This document shows, in pieces, positions 25,026-33,575 of a stretch of 64,000 bases of DNA (position 1 is the stretch's first letter; each line of letters opens with the position of its first letter). The DNA lies in contig NZ_BDDT01000017.1 of NCBI RefSeq assembly GCF_001661495.1, positions 1 through 64,000 on the forward strand, written 5' to 3'. The DNA comes from Pseudoalteromonas prydzensis. Its GTDB lineage: Bacteria > Pseudomonadota > Gammaproteobacteria > Enterobacterales > Alteromonadaceae. The notes under the pieces are model-generated. The model worked only from the letters and a program-made list of their open reading frames with translations. It ran no database searches and had not been told where the DNA came from. Made by a program: the position numbers and the translations under genes.

Positions 25026-25454
25026 TTAACCTCTTTGCAATAGCCATATTTCCACGACCCCACCGATGACTTCACTCAGTAATGCGGCGATCACCAACTG
25101 ATGCACAGGACTCATTGGTATTGGGTATACTGTGTTAATTAACAATGCAAATACCGCATTGACTACGCCTAATTGCAAAATGAATAAGCTCACGCTTTTG
25201 GCCTTTAACGCAATAGCTTGCTCTCGCTCATCTTTCGGCTGATTGACATACTTACTATTAAACGCAGCTAAGATACTATGTAACACAACAACCATCACAA
25301 CGGTTTGTATTACAAGTTTGATCAGCAACCCACTGGCAAGTGTTGGATCCATTTGTGCTTCAGGTGTCATAGACAACACAGCTTGCAGATAATTAAACAA
25401 CACGACTAATGTTATAACCACCTCAAGTAATCGTGATTTTTGTGTGTAACTCAT
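25026..25454 (-). CDS. Hypothetical four-span membrane protein, partner of the XRE regulator
   Basis: 142 residues with four predicted membrane spans and short loops; a charged stretch (NQPKDEREQAIALKAK) lies between spans two and three. The ATG at 25454 has GGAGGGG just upstream, a strong ribosome site, so I prefer it to the ATG at 25508. The stop is one base from the XRE start, implying translational coupling. Proteins of this type are commonly paired with small XRE regulators; the function is unknown. Confidence 0.82.
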   Translation of the reverse strand: MSYTQKSRLLEVVITLVVLFNYLQAVLSMTPEAQMDPTLASGLLIKLVIQTVVMVVVLHSILAAFNSKYVNQPKDEREQAIALKAKSVSLFILQLGVVNAVFALLINTVYPIPMSPVHQLVIAALLSEVIGGVVEIWLLQRG

Positions 25455-25579
25455 ATCCCCTCCGGCAATGTAAAGTACAACTAACTCAATGTTAAAAATA
25501 ATTAACATTAAAAACTATAGTTCTACACCACCACAATGTCAAAAACAATTAACACCAGGTTAAGTATTTTATACTCACG

Positions 25580-26086
25580 TTACAGTAGCAAGGCGTCGTC
25601 AATGCAATAAAAATGTTCAGCACTTTGTTTCAGTGCTTCCGCTGTTAGTTTATCAGCGCCATAAACATCACATGGTACATTATACTGATGCTGTAGATGA
25701 CCCAACAAGAGCGCAAAGTCACCATCACCAGAGAGTAATATAACTTTATCAAGGTGCTTACCTTGCTCGAGCATATCAATGGTGATACCAACATCCCAAT
25801 CACCTTTCGCACTGCCATCTTTGCGCTGAATAAATGGCTTCAGTTTCACCTCAAAACCAATCGCACGGAGAATATTTTGAAACTGAGATTGCTTTTCGTC
25901 ACCACGATAAATAGCGTACGCTATTGCACATTCAATATCATAGTCTTGACTGATTTTTGCCCAAAAAGCATTGTAGTCAAAGTTTTTTCGGTAACTCTCT
26001 CGACAGGTGTAATAAATATTTTGTACATCAACAAAAATTCCAACCTTAGGTTTCGTACTTGTTGTGCTGTGTGTTTCTTGATTCAT
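25580..26086 (-). CDS. NYN-domain protein (LabA/DUF88 type), putative ribonuclease
   Basis: 168 residues forming a single NYN (PIN-like) domain. Conserved acidic residues fall where the family has its metal site: VGIFVDVQNIYYTC (near 15-28), DWDVGITIDMLEQ (near 95-107) and VILLSGDGDFALLL (near 113-126). The family resembles LabA and eukaryotic MARF1-type nucleases and is inferred to cut RNA; this member is uncharacterised. It is divergent from the SatD-like gene, and the 66-bp palindrome at 26161-26226 lies between them. Ribosome site AAGGA is upstream of the ATG. Confidence 0.9.
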   Translation of the reverse strand: MNQETHSTTSTKPKVGIFVDVQNIYYTCRESYRKNFDYNAFWAKISQDYDIECAIAYAIYRGDEKQSQFQNILRAIGFEVKLKPFIQRKDGSAKGDWDVGITIDMLEQGKHLDKVILLSGDGDFALLLGHLQHQYNVPCDVYGADKLTAEALKQSAEHFYCIDDALLL

Positions 26087-26160
26087 GCGATATCCTTTTT
26101 ATCACCCTACTGTAACATACCCGCTGCCATTTCAGGCTCTTGCATTTATCTCATAAGTAA

Positions 26161-26226
26161 CCTAAATTAGTTACATGGATTTATGTAACCAATATTGGTT
26201 ACATTTTAATATGTAACTAAGTTAGG
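26161..26226. promoter_or_regulatory. 66-bp near-perfect palindrome with four ATGTAAC half-sites
   Basis: The two 33-bp arms match at all but one position outside a 6-bp variable block on each side. The central 22 bp are perfectly self-complementary. It holds four GTTACAT/ATGTAAC half-sites, i.e. nested operators. The right end (GTTAGG) overlaps the ribosome site AGGA of the SatD-like gene, so either DNA binding or RNA folding could control that gene. It sits in the divergent region shared with the NYN gene. Confidence 0.85.
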
Positions 26227-26232
26227 ACATTT

Positions 26233-26862
26233 ATGATTGCAGTGATCAGCGGCGATGTGATCAAATCACAACATATTCCAAAGCACGACTACGATGCAAT
26301 GCTCTATCAACTTGACCAAAGTATACGAGCGATTACTGAAGATAAACATAATCAAGGTATTATTTACCGAGGCGATGCATTTCAACTGCAAATAAATCAA
26401 CCTGCGCAGGTCTGCAATGTCGCGGTGTTATTGTATTTACATTTAAAAGCAAGCGGTTATGAGGTTCGCCAAAGTCTAGCAATTGGTGAAATAGATAATG
26501 CCAGAGCGGATATAAAAACAGCCACGGGCTCAGCATTTACCCTGTCAGGTCGCAGCCTTGATGAAATACACAATCAACGCTTTATATTTAGCAGTGTTAT
26601 CGAGCCAACAAATGAAGGGTTAACCCTAAGTCTGGCTTTTATTGATGTACTGCTGACTAAAATGACCCAAAAACAAGCAAACGCGCTGTATGTCTATTTA
26701 ACCAGTAAGAATAACCAGCACAGTGAGCTTGCCAAACAATTGCAAACAAGCCGAGAAAATGTCACTAAATTACTCAATTTGGGTCATTATCAATTAGTCG
26801 AACGGTTTTTACACTACGCAGAAAAAACCATCGCAGACACCCTATCAGGAGCTATAGAATGA
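26233..26862 (+). CDS. SatD-like protein with C-terminal helix-turn-helix
   Basis: 209 residues resembling the SatD family: N-terminal IAVISGDVIKSQ (near 2-13) and a following IIYRGDAFQLQI segment (near 43-54). The C-terminal 60 residues (NQHSELAKQLQTSRENVTKLLNLG) read like a helix-turn-helix, so it may bind nucleic acid and could act on the palindrome directly upstream; that is inference. It overlaps the DUF3307 gene by 4 nt (ATGA), so the two are coupled. The biochemical function of the family is unknown to me. Confidence 0.8.
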   Translation: MIAVISGDVIKSQHIPKHDYDAMLYQLDQSIRAITEDKHNQGIIYRGDAFQLQINQPAQVCNVAVLLYLHLKASGYEVRQSLAIGEIDNARADIKTATGSAFTLSGRSLDEIHNQRFIFSSVIEPTNEGLTLSLAFIDVLLTKMTQKQANALYVYLTSKNNQHSELAKQLQTSRENVTKLLNLGHYQLVERFLHYAEKTIADTLSGAIE

Positions 26863-27605
26863 GTTTTATGTTGTTATTAGTCGTGTTAATTATCGGCCAT
26901 ATTTTAGCTGATTTTTACTGGCAGCCAATGAGCTGGGTCAATAACCGTAACACTCGCCATTTTCGCGCTAAAAAACTGTATTTGCACGTGCTAGTACATG
27001 GCGTGACCACGGCTACTATTGTCACTTGGTGGGAGTTTACGTTTGGTTGGCAAACCATCGCCCCTATCTGTATCGCCACCAGCGTTGTGGTTGTAACCCA
27101 TTACTTTATTGACTTAGCCAAATCGTATTCCAGTAAAGGCGTGATCCCTTTTGTTGTCGATCAACTCGCTCATTTAGTCGTTTTGCTGTTATTAGCCATC
27201 TGGGTAACTGACAGCAGCGAGTTTTTTGCACACGCTTGGCAATGGCTAATACAACCGCCAATATTATGGGTAGTGTGTGGGTATTTATTGGTATTAACGC
27301 CAAGTGCGGTGTTCATTCGCATGATGTTAGAGCGGCTCACTAGCGGCTTTAGTACTACCGGAAGTTTACCCGCCGCAGGACAAAGCATCGGCATGCTTGA
27401 GCGAGTATTAATGCTAACATTTATTTTGCTAGACCAATTTGCCGGAGTCGGCTTTTTGCTCGCAGCAAAATCAGTGTTTCGATTTGGTGATTTAAGTGCC
27501 AGTAAAGATAAAAAACTGACTGAATACGTGATGCTCGGTACCTTACTCAGTGTCAGCGTGACTTTATTTATTGGCTTGGCGGTTAATTATCTCAAAGCAC
27601 TGTAA
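26859..27605 (+). CDS. DUF3307 membrane protein
   Basis: 248 residues with about six membrane spans. The N-terminal family motif GHILADFYWQPMSWVNNRN (near 13-31) and the later HVLVHG and HYFIDLAKSY segments carry conserved His, Asp and Gln residues at membrane boundaries, as in DUF3307. It is co-translated with the SatD-like protein; this pair occurs together in many bacteria. Conserved polar residues inside the membrane suggest an enzyme or metal site, but no activity is known to me. Confidence 0.88.
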   Translation: MSFMLLLVVLIIGHILADFYWQPMSWVNNRNTRHFRAKKLYLHVLVHGVTTATIVTWWEFTFGWQTIAPICIATSVVVVTHYFIDLAKSYSSKGVIPFVVDQLAHLVVLLLLAIWVTDSSEFFAHAWQWLIQPPILWVVCGYLLVLTPSAVFIRMMLERLTSGFSTTGSLPAAGQSIGMLERVLMLTFILLDQFAGVGFLLAAKSVFRFGDLSASKDKKLTEYVMLGTLLSVSVTLFIGLAVNYLKAL

Positions 27606-27618
27606 CTTTACAAGCCCA

Positions 27619-27650
27619 TAAAAAACGCGCCAAGGTAGGCGCGTTTTTTA
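27619..27650 (+). terminator. Bidirectional Rho-independent terminator
   Basis: Perfect 12-bp stem (arms AAAAAACGCGCC and GGCGCGTTTTTT) with a 6-nt loop, between the convergent DUF3307 and DEAD-box genes. Confidence 0.92.
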
Positions 27651-27666
27651 TCAATCAACAGATCAA

Positions 27667-29073
27667 TTATGCGTTGCTTGAGCCATCATTATTTGGACGG
27701 CGACGTCGCTGAGAATTGCCACCGACAGATTGACGCTTAGCCCATGGGTTTTGTGTTTGCTCACCACCCGCTTTATTAGCATCTGGCTTTTTACCTGAAC
27801 CACCACGGCGTGGGCCTGTACCACTGCCATTACTATTTGGCTTTTTGCTATCCGACTTAGGCTTAGAAAACGGCTGTTTGGCTTTTTTCGGCTTTTTCGG
27901 TTTTGTTGGTCGTGCATCAAGCTCTCTTTCTGGCACTGGATTACTTGGTTCAAAGCCAGGCTCTTGAGCGCGTGGGATCAATTCACCAATAAAGCGTTCA
28001 ATACCATATAAGTCATCCGCATCATCAATCGTTACAAACGAAATAGCATCACCCGAAGCACCGGCACGGCCGGTACGACCAATACGGTGCACATAATCTT
28101 CATACACATTCGGTAAATCATAGTTAACTACATGCGGCAGCTCTACAATATCCAGACCACGGGCAACGATATCGGTTGCCACAAGTACACGTACTTCGCC
28201 GCTTTTAAAGCCATCAAGCGCTTTAACACGCGCACCTTGTGATTTATTACCATGAATAGCAGCACCAACAATATCATCGCGCTCAAGTTGCTTAACTAAG
28301 CGGTTTGCGCCATGTTTTGTACGGCTAAATACTAATACTTGTTGCCAATCATTACTGCGAATTAAGTGACTTAATAAAGCCGTTTTACGCGCTTTATCAA
28401 CAGCATAAACACATTGGGTAACGCTTTTAGCGGTGGTGTTTTTAGCCGCAACTGAAATTTCTACCGGATCGTTAATAAGTCCTTTTGCAAGCGCTCTAAT
28501 ATCGTCAGAGAACGTCGCTGAGAACATCAAGTTTTGACGTTTAACCGGTAATTTACTGATAATACGTTTAATATCGTGAATAAAGCCCATATCAAGCATA
28601 CGGTCGGCTTCATCAAGCACCAACACTTCAAGGTTATCGAACTTCAATGCATTTTGATTGTGTAAATCAATCAAACGCCCAGGCGTGGCCACTAAAATAT
28701 CCACCCCCTTACGAAGGCGCTGCATTTGCGGATTAATTTTAACGCCGCCGTAAACAACAAAAGAACTGATATTAGAGTGCTTAGCGTACTCTTCAACATT
28801 TTCGCTCACTTGTAATGCAAGCTCACGTGTTGGCGTTAAAATTAACGCCCGTACTTGATTACTCTTGGCTTTTTGCCCTTTAGATAAAGATTCAATCAGC
28901 GGTAATGTAAAACCAGCTGTTTTACCCGTACCTGTTTGCGCTGCAGCCATCACATCACGACCTTCAATGATCGCGGGTATAGCTTGAGCCTGAATTGGTG
29001 TTGGCGTTTCATAGCCCTTTTCTAAAACTGCATTAACTAAAGACTGTGATAAACCTAACCCATCAAAACTCAT
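27667..29073 (-). CDS. rhlE: DEAD-box ATP-dependent RNA helicase, RhlE-like
   Basis: RNA helicase involved in ribosome assembly or RNA turnover. All family motifs are present in 468 residues: Q motif (TPIQAQAIP), motif I AQTGTGKT near 45-52, PTRELA near 81, motif II DEAD near 153, SAT near 184, and C-terminal ARGLDIVELPHVVNYDLP with HRIGRTGRAG near 306-340. The last 90 residues are basic, Gly/Lys/Pro-rich and low complexity, an RNA-binding tail. The opening MSFDGLGLSQSLVNAV fits RhlE rather than SrmB, DbpA or DeaD. Confidence 0.92.
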   Translation of the reverse strand: MSFDGLGLSQSLVNAVLEKGYETPTPIQAQAIPAIIEGRDVMAAAQTGTGKTAGFTLPLIESLSKGQKAKSNQVRALILTPTRELALQVSENVEEYAKHSNISSFVVYGGVKINPQMQRLRKGVDILVATPGRLIDLHNQNALKFDNLEVLVLDEADRMLDMGFIHDIKRIISKLPVKRQNLMFSATFSDDIRALAKGLINDPVEISVAAKNTTAKSVTQCVYAVDKARKTALLSHLIRSNDWQQVLVFSRTKHGANRLVKQLERDDIVGAAIHGNKSQGARVKALDGFKSGEVRVLVATDIVARGLDIVELPHVVNYDLPNVYEDYVHRIGRTGRAGASGDAISFVTIDDADDLYGIERFIGELIPRAQEPGFEPSNPVPERELDARPTKPKKPKKAKQPFSKPKSDSKKPNSNGSGTGPRRGGSGKKPDANKAGGEQTQNPWAKRQSVGGNSQRRRRPNNDGSSNA

Positions 29074-29213
29074 ATAAACTCTCTTTTAAATAAGGCCAAA
29101 GTGGCCAGTTGCGCGCATTATACCGATCGTGACCAATAATGCATTGAATATTAACTTTTGCGCCCTTGCTGTGCGCTTAAACTTAAAAAATGATTGCTAA
29201 GGTATGCCTGAAA

Positions 29214-29241
29214 ACAAAAAACGGCACAATGGCCGTTTTTA
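29214..29241 (-). terminator. Rho-independent terminator after the 2OG oxygenase gene
   Basis: AAAAACGGC stem, short loop, GCCGTTTTT stem, with a T-run on the minus strand. It lies 30 nt after the oxygenase stop. Confidence 0.85.
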
Positions 29242-29271
29242 TAAAATAGGAGTTGTTATCCACTATTTTAA

Positions 29272-30123
29272 TTACTTCACACCTAATTCGCGTAAACGCT
29301 CTTGTAAATAGCTATCTGCGGTATAACGCTCAGAAAGCACAACATCAGGACGCGGGTGCAAAAATAATGGCAGCGAAATACGTGATTTAGTAGACGCTTT
29401 GCCAGTAGGGTTAATAACACGGTGAATGGTTGATGGAAAATAACCACCGGATGCTTCTTGCAGCATGTCACCAATATTAATAATTAAGCTACCAAAATCA
29501 CATGGCACATCTAACCAACCACCGTCAGTTTTTTGCACTTGCAAGCCTGGCTCATTTGAAGCAGGTAATACCGTCAGCAAGTTAATGTCGCCATGCGCAG
29601 CAGCGCGAATTGCCCCTGGCTCCTCATCACCTGTCATTGGTGGGTAATGTAAAATACGCAGTAATGTTTGCTCAGAGTTAGCAATCATGTCTTTTAAATC
29701 GATTGAAAATTTAGCTCGTACTTCAGCTGGCGCTTCTGCTTGTACCCAGCTCAAAAGCGTTGCAGCAAACTCATTGGCTAAGCGGTAATATTCACGAATA
29801 TCGGCTTCAAGCTCTGCAGGTACACGGCCATTAGGATAAACATGAAAATATTCTTTAATATCTTTGACTGTAAAGCCTTTTGCAACTTCCGATACCGATG
29901 GCGGAAAGTAGCCGTCTTGGGTGTCTTTAGAGAATAAAAACGCATGCTTTTGCTCAGAATTAAAAAAGTCCTGCCAATTTTTATAAATTGATTCAACTAA
30001 AGACTGCGGTATTGGGTGGTTTTTTAATACACCAAAGCCCGTATTTCTAAGAGACTCAACAAATTGAGCGGCCGCATCGCTCGCTTTATAATCAACGGTA
30101 GGTAATTGCATGTTCGTATCCAA
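29272..30123 (-). CDS. 2-oxoglutarate/Fe(II)-dependent oxygenase, isopenicillin N synthase-like
   Basis: 283 residues with the non-haem iron dioxygenase fold. The HxD...H facial triad is seen in AAHGDINLLTVL (near 178-189) and STIHRVINP (near 232-240), followed by the Arg-x-Ser 2-oxoglutarate contact in SRISLPLFLHP (near 249-259). An N-terminal DIOX_N-type region (residues 6-100) completes the isopenicillin N synthase-like architecture. Substrates in this group are diverse and cannot be assigned here. Monocistronic with its own terminator. Confidence 0.9.
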   Translation of the reverse strand: MDTNMQLPTVDYKASDAAAQFVESLRNTGFGVLKNHPIPQSLVESIYKNWQDFFNSEQKHAFLFSKDTQDGYFPPSVSEVAKGFTVKDIKEYFHVYPNGRVPAELEADIREYYRLANEFAATLLSWVQAEAPAEVRAKFSIDLKDMIANSEQTLLRILHYPPMTGDEEPGAIRAAAHGDINLLTVLPASNEPGLQVQKTDGGWLDVPCDFGSLIINIGDMLQEASGGYFPSTIHRVINPTGKASTKSRISLPLFLHPRPDVVLSERYTADSYLQERLRELGVK

Positions 30124-30353
30124 TGAATTAAGTTGTTAAAAGCCTTTGCTAATCATAGCAGTTGCTCCATTGTAGCGCTTCGCGAGCATAATAAAACGGG
30201 CAAAAAAACATAAGGACTTATGTCCGCACTAAAATAGTAACAGCATTGACTTTGACACAGATCAACAGCTAATTAATAACAATGAAAGTAAAAACAGCGA
30301 AATGTGGTCTACCCTTTAATGCATCCCTATTCACAACAACTAAGGCAATTTAC

Positions 30354-31556
30354 ATGCGACAAAAAGTAACATTTAAAAGTGGTGAACTAAGCCTTGCCGG
30401 GCAATTAGAAACACCCGCCAGTGATATTAAATTTTATGCCTTGTTTGCCCATTGTTTTACCTGTGGTAAAGATATTGCTGCAGCAAGTCGAATTAGCCGA
30501 GCACTCACTCAACAAGGTATTGCAGTATTGCGCTTTGATTTCACTGGCCTTGGGAATAGCGATGGGGATTTTGCCAACAGTAATTTCTCATCAAATATCC
30601 AAGATTTAATTGCCGCTGCAGATCACTTGCGTGAACACTTTACAGCGCCACAATTATTAATCGGCCATAGTTTAGGGGGCGCAGCGGTATTAGCAGCTGC
30701 CGAACACATTGCTGAAGTGCAAGCCATTACTACTATTGGCGCGCCCTCTGACGCACAACATGTAACCCATAACTTTGCCGCGCATCTAGATGAAATTAAT
30801 AGCAAGGGCGAAGCAAAAGTCAATTTAGCTGGGCGTGTGTTCACAATAAAAAAACAGTTTGTCGATGACATAGCCCAATATAACCGCAGCCATATCAGTA
30901 AATTAAAGCGTGCTTTGTTAGTAATGCACTCTCCTATTGATACCACGGTAAGTATTAACGAAGCTGAAAAGATTTACGCAAGCGCTAAACATCCAAAAAG
31001 CTTTATTAGTTTAGATAACGCCGACCATCTACTCACTAACAAAGACGATGCCGATTACGCAGCAGACGTTATAGCGTCATGGGCAAAACGTTATGTGGCT
31101 TTTGATGAAAACCACTACAGTGCCAAACTGACCAACGGCAACGTATTAGTGGAAGAAAAAGACCATGTATTTACTCAGCATGTCAGCACCAAAGATCATA
31201 CTTGGCTTGCCGATGAGCCCGCAGCAGTGGGCGGCAATAATTTAGGCCCCGATCCGTATCATCATTTACTCGCCGGACTTGGAGCATGTACCGCGATGAC
31301 GCTGCGCATGTATGCCAGTCGTAAAAACTTACCACTTGAACACGTAAAGGTAGAGCTAGATCACACCCGCGACTATCATAACGATTGCGATAACTGCGAG
31401 CAAAGCGACAAACTTGAAGCCATCACTCGTAAAATTACCTTGATAGGCGATTTAACCGATGAGCAACGCCAGCGCTTACTTGAAATCGCTGACAAATGCC
31501 CCGTGCACAAAACACTGCACAATGAGCCATTAATCATCAGTGAACTGGTAAAATAG
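30354..31556 (+). CDS. Fusion of alpha/beta hydrolase and OsmC-like peroxidase domain
   Basis: 400 residues, two domains. The N-terminal half (1-250) is an alpha/beta hydrolase with the nucleophile elbow GHSLGG near residues 102-107, a DFTGLGNSDG oxyanion segment, and a late Asp and His (SPIDTTVS; NADHLL). The C-terminal half (about 265-395) is OsmC/Ohr-like with paired redox Cys in GLGACTAMTLRMYA and DKCPVHKTL. OsmC proteins reduce organic peroxides. I chose the ATG at 30354, which has AAGG 8 nt upstream; an ATG at 30282 has no ribosome site. Confidence 0.93.
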   Translation: MRQKVTFKSGELSLAGQLETPASDIKFYALFAHCFTCGKDIAAASRISRALTQQGIAVLRFDFTGLGNSDGDFANSNFSSNIQDLIAAADHLREHFTAPQLLIGHSLGGAAVLAAAEHIAEVQAITTIGAPSDAQHVTHNFAAHLDEINSKGEAKVNLAGRVFTIKKQFVDDIAQYNRSHISKLKRALLVMHSPIDTTVSINEAEKIYASAKHPKSFISLDNADHLLTNKDDADYAADVIASWAKRYVAFDENHYSAKLTNGNVLVEEKDHVFTQHVSTKDHTWLADEPAAVGGNNLGPDPYHHLLAGLGACTAMTLRMYASRKNLPLEHVKVELDHTRDYHNDCDNCEQSDKLEAITRKITLIGDLTDEQRQRLLEIADKCPVHKTLHNEPLIISELVK

Positions 31557-31561
31557 CCAGT

Positions 31562-31612
31562 AAGCGCGTAAAACTGGTAACTTATTCTATTTACGCGCTT
31601 GGTTTCATTTTT
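31562..31612 (+). terminator. Possible terminator between convergent genes
   Basis: An 11-bp perfect stem (AAGCGCGTAAA/TTTACGCGCTT) with a 17-nt loop, followed on the plus strand by GGTTTCATTTTT. The loop is long and the T-run is offset, so efficiency is uncertain. Confidence 0.5.
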
Positions 31613-32343
31613 CAATTTGCAACAAACGCCTTAATTTCTTTACTCATTCTATCCACCAGCCACTTAGGCCCGCCGTCATACATATCATTATGGCGTGAGT
31701 TCTCTATCGAAATCTGCGTAACCGGATACTGCGCTAGTTCATCTTCATTGAGTAGCACCTGATGATCAGCAGGATAATCACTGCCACGCAGTGTTAGCAC
31801 GCGAATGGTGTCATTACGTGGTAGTAGCATACGACGATGATCAAGCGTGATAATTTGGCTCACTTGCTTCGGGTAAATCGCCGCGTAGAGTGCAGATATA
31901 TCACCACCATTTGAATGACCAAATAAAGTAAGTTGGCTAAAATCGTATGCCGGATATTTAGCGGATAATTGCTCAACTAAGAATTTGAGGGTCACGACCC
32001 CACGATGCCAATTTTCTATTCGTGTTGCCATATAGGGCGGATTAGAATTAAGCGCAGGATCGTTTTTTAGTTCATGGGCTACAGCAATGCTTAAATAACC
32101 CTTAGCTGTAAATACATCTACCGCAAACTGATAGTCAGTATGCGCAATCCCATATCCAGCATTAACAAACGCCACCGGGCATTTTGTTTGTTGGCTGCAG
32201 TGAGTGCTTTGTGCAGGGAGTGTAATATGGGTTGGGATGCTACGGCCGCGAGCCTCATCAAAAATAACATCACCGCTTGCATAGCTATTTACGCAAACCA
32301 AAAAGGAAAAGAGGATCACCAAATACTTAGAACGCACCAGCAT
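31612..32343 (-). CDS. Secreted alpha/beta hydrolase
   Basis: 243 residues with a Sec signal peptide (hydrophobic core about 6-18, likely cleavage near YAS-GD at 22/23). The hydrolase nucleophile elbow is FGHSNGGDISALYA near residues 140-153, and a late His is in ENSRHNDMYDGG near 219-230. One Cys pair (THCSQQTKC) could form a disulfide, consistent with periplasmic or secreted location. Esterase or lipase-like activity is likely; the substrate is unknown. Confidence 0.85.
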   Translation of the reverse strand: MLVRSKYLVILFSFLVCVNSYASGDVIFDEARGRSIPTHITLPAQSTHCSQQTKCPVAFVNAGYGIAHTDYQFAVDVFTAKGYLSIAVAHELKNDPALNSNPPYMATRIENWHRGVVTLKFLVEQLSAKYPAYDFSQLTLFGHSNGGDISALYAAIYPKQVSQIITLDHRRMLLPRNDTIRVLTLRGSDYPADHQVLLNEDELAQYPVTQISIENSRHNDMYDGGPKWLVDRMSKEIKAFVAN

Positions 32344-32514
32344 AACTTACAAAACTTATTTTTATTTTAATTGCAGTCATTTTAAAGCTAACGATATTAA
32401 TTACAATCTAACCGATACTAAAAAGCGAATGAGGTTTAAAGAACGAAATAATTATTTTAAATCTGTGCGATAATGACAGTATTATCTTCACTCTATTTAG
32501 AAAAGTAACTATCC

Positions 32515-32838
32515 ATGAAATCATACAACAGCATCGAAGAACGTATCGATATTTTACAAAGCAGAATTGCAGCGTACCAAGATGAAATCGAAACGCTAGA
32601 AACAGAGCCTAAAAATAATAACGAGCGTATTATTTTTAAATTTATTGAAACAGGCAGCACCGGCAAAACTAAAGATTTTGTGCGTGAATTAGGCATTAAA
32701 TCACCACGCGATAGCCTCTATTCATCGGGTGATGTATCAAAACTAATTAAAGATGGCGCGAGTGATATTTCTCCTGCGCTGCTTGAAATTGCCCGCGCAC
32801 TTGCCAGCGCACGTAATAAAAACGGCCCTGCCTGCTAG
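32515..32838 (+). CDS. Hypothetical protein, unknown family
   Basis: 107 residues, soluble. The first 35 residues (IEERIDILQSRIAAYQDEIETLE) should form a coiled coil. The remainder has a Lys/Gly-rich stretch (IETGSTGKTKDFVRELGI), then a helix near the C-terminus (LLEIARALASARNK). I do not recognise the family. The coiled coil plus short basic region could be a nucleic-acid or partner-binding adaptor. Codon use matches its neighbours. Confidence 0.7.
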   Translation: MKSYNSIEERIDILQSRIAAYQDEIETLETEPKNNNERIIFKFIETGSTGKTKDFVRELGIKSPRDSLYSSGDVSKLIKDGASDISPALLEIARALASARNKNGPAC

Positions 32839-32856
32839 TCGTTTATTATTATAAGT

Positions 32857-32884
32857 GATTAGCCGTCTTTATTTTCGGCTAATC
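32857..32884. repeat. Hairpin between two convergent genes
   Basis: GATTAGCCG and CGGCTAATC form a 9-bp stem around a 10-nt loop; the right arm overlaps the stop of the pentapeptide-repeat gene. No T-run follows on either strand, so it is an uncertain terminator. Confidence 0.35.
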
Positions 32885-33484
32885 CACCAGCTCTATATCA
32901 AGCCCGGTCAATAAGTTTAGCGCTTCAAATCGCTCAAACTTGGCACGAGTCACATCGTTATTTTTTATATCAATATTAAACTGAGTAGCCCCTACAAAAT
33001 TAGCGCGACTCAAGTTAGTCTGATGAAACAAACTATCCCTAAAATCAGTACCGCTAAAGTCACTCGCGGCTAAATTAGCGTGTCTAAAATCAACATCCTT
33101 GGCAAAACAGTCTGTCATGCTCAATGCTTTTAATGGCAATTCATAAAACGAGCTATGACTGAGTTGACAATCTTTAAAACTCAGCGGCGCAGTTAACGCC
33201 AGTTGCGGCCAATTTACCTGCGCCCATTGGATACTGGTGAGCTTACAATCAACAAAGCTGACTTCTTCTAACGAACTATAGCCCCAATCTAAATCGCTTA
33301 AATTACAGTTAATAAATTCGCACTCAATAAAACGACAATTACTAAATTGACTGTGGCTAAAATCACATTCTATAAACTGGCACTGTTCAAATTCAATATC
33401 ACTAAAATGCTGCGTGCTAGCAACACATTTTGAAAATTGCTGGTCGTAATAGTCAGTTTGTGAAAACTGATACTTCACAGTCAT
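32879..33484 (-). CDS. Pentapeptide-repeat protein (Qnr/McbG-like architecture)
   Basis: 201 residues built almost entirely of pentapeptide repeats of the A(D/N)LXX type, for example FEQCQFIECDFSHSQFSNC near 31-49 and FRHANLAASDFSGTDFRDS near 128-146. These should fold into a right-handed quadrilateral beta-helix. A break near residues 85-105, where the repeat is interrupted, resembles the loops of Qnr and MfpA proteins, which mimic DNA and protect gyrase. The end (FEALNLLTGLDIELVD) resembles the C-terminal capping helix of such proteins. Gyrase protection is only a possibility. Confidence 0.85.
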   Translation of the reverse strand: MTVKYQFSQTDYYDQQFSKCVASTQHFSDIEFEQCQFIECDFSHSQFSNCRFIECEFINCNLSDLDWGYSSLEEVSFVDCKLTSIQWAQVNWPQLALTAPLSFKDCQLSHSSFYELPLKALSMTDCFAKDVDFRHANLAASDFSGTDFRDSLFHQTNLSRANFVGATQFNIDIKNNDVTRAKFERFEALNLLTGLDIELVD

Positions 33485-33519
33485 AAAATCCTCTAATCAA
33501 ATTATCCGCTCACCTAAAT

Positions 33520-33554
33520 GAAAAAACCCCTAGGTATGAGCCTAAGGGTTTTCA
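33520..33554 (-). terminator. Rho-independent terminator after aspS
   Basis: On the minus strand AAAACCCTTAGG, 6-nt loop, CCTAGGGGTTTTTT; 12-bp stem with one wobble and a T-run. It begins about 20 nt after the aspS stop. Confidence 0.88.
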
Positions 33555-33575
33555 ATAAATCACTTATCGAATTGC

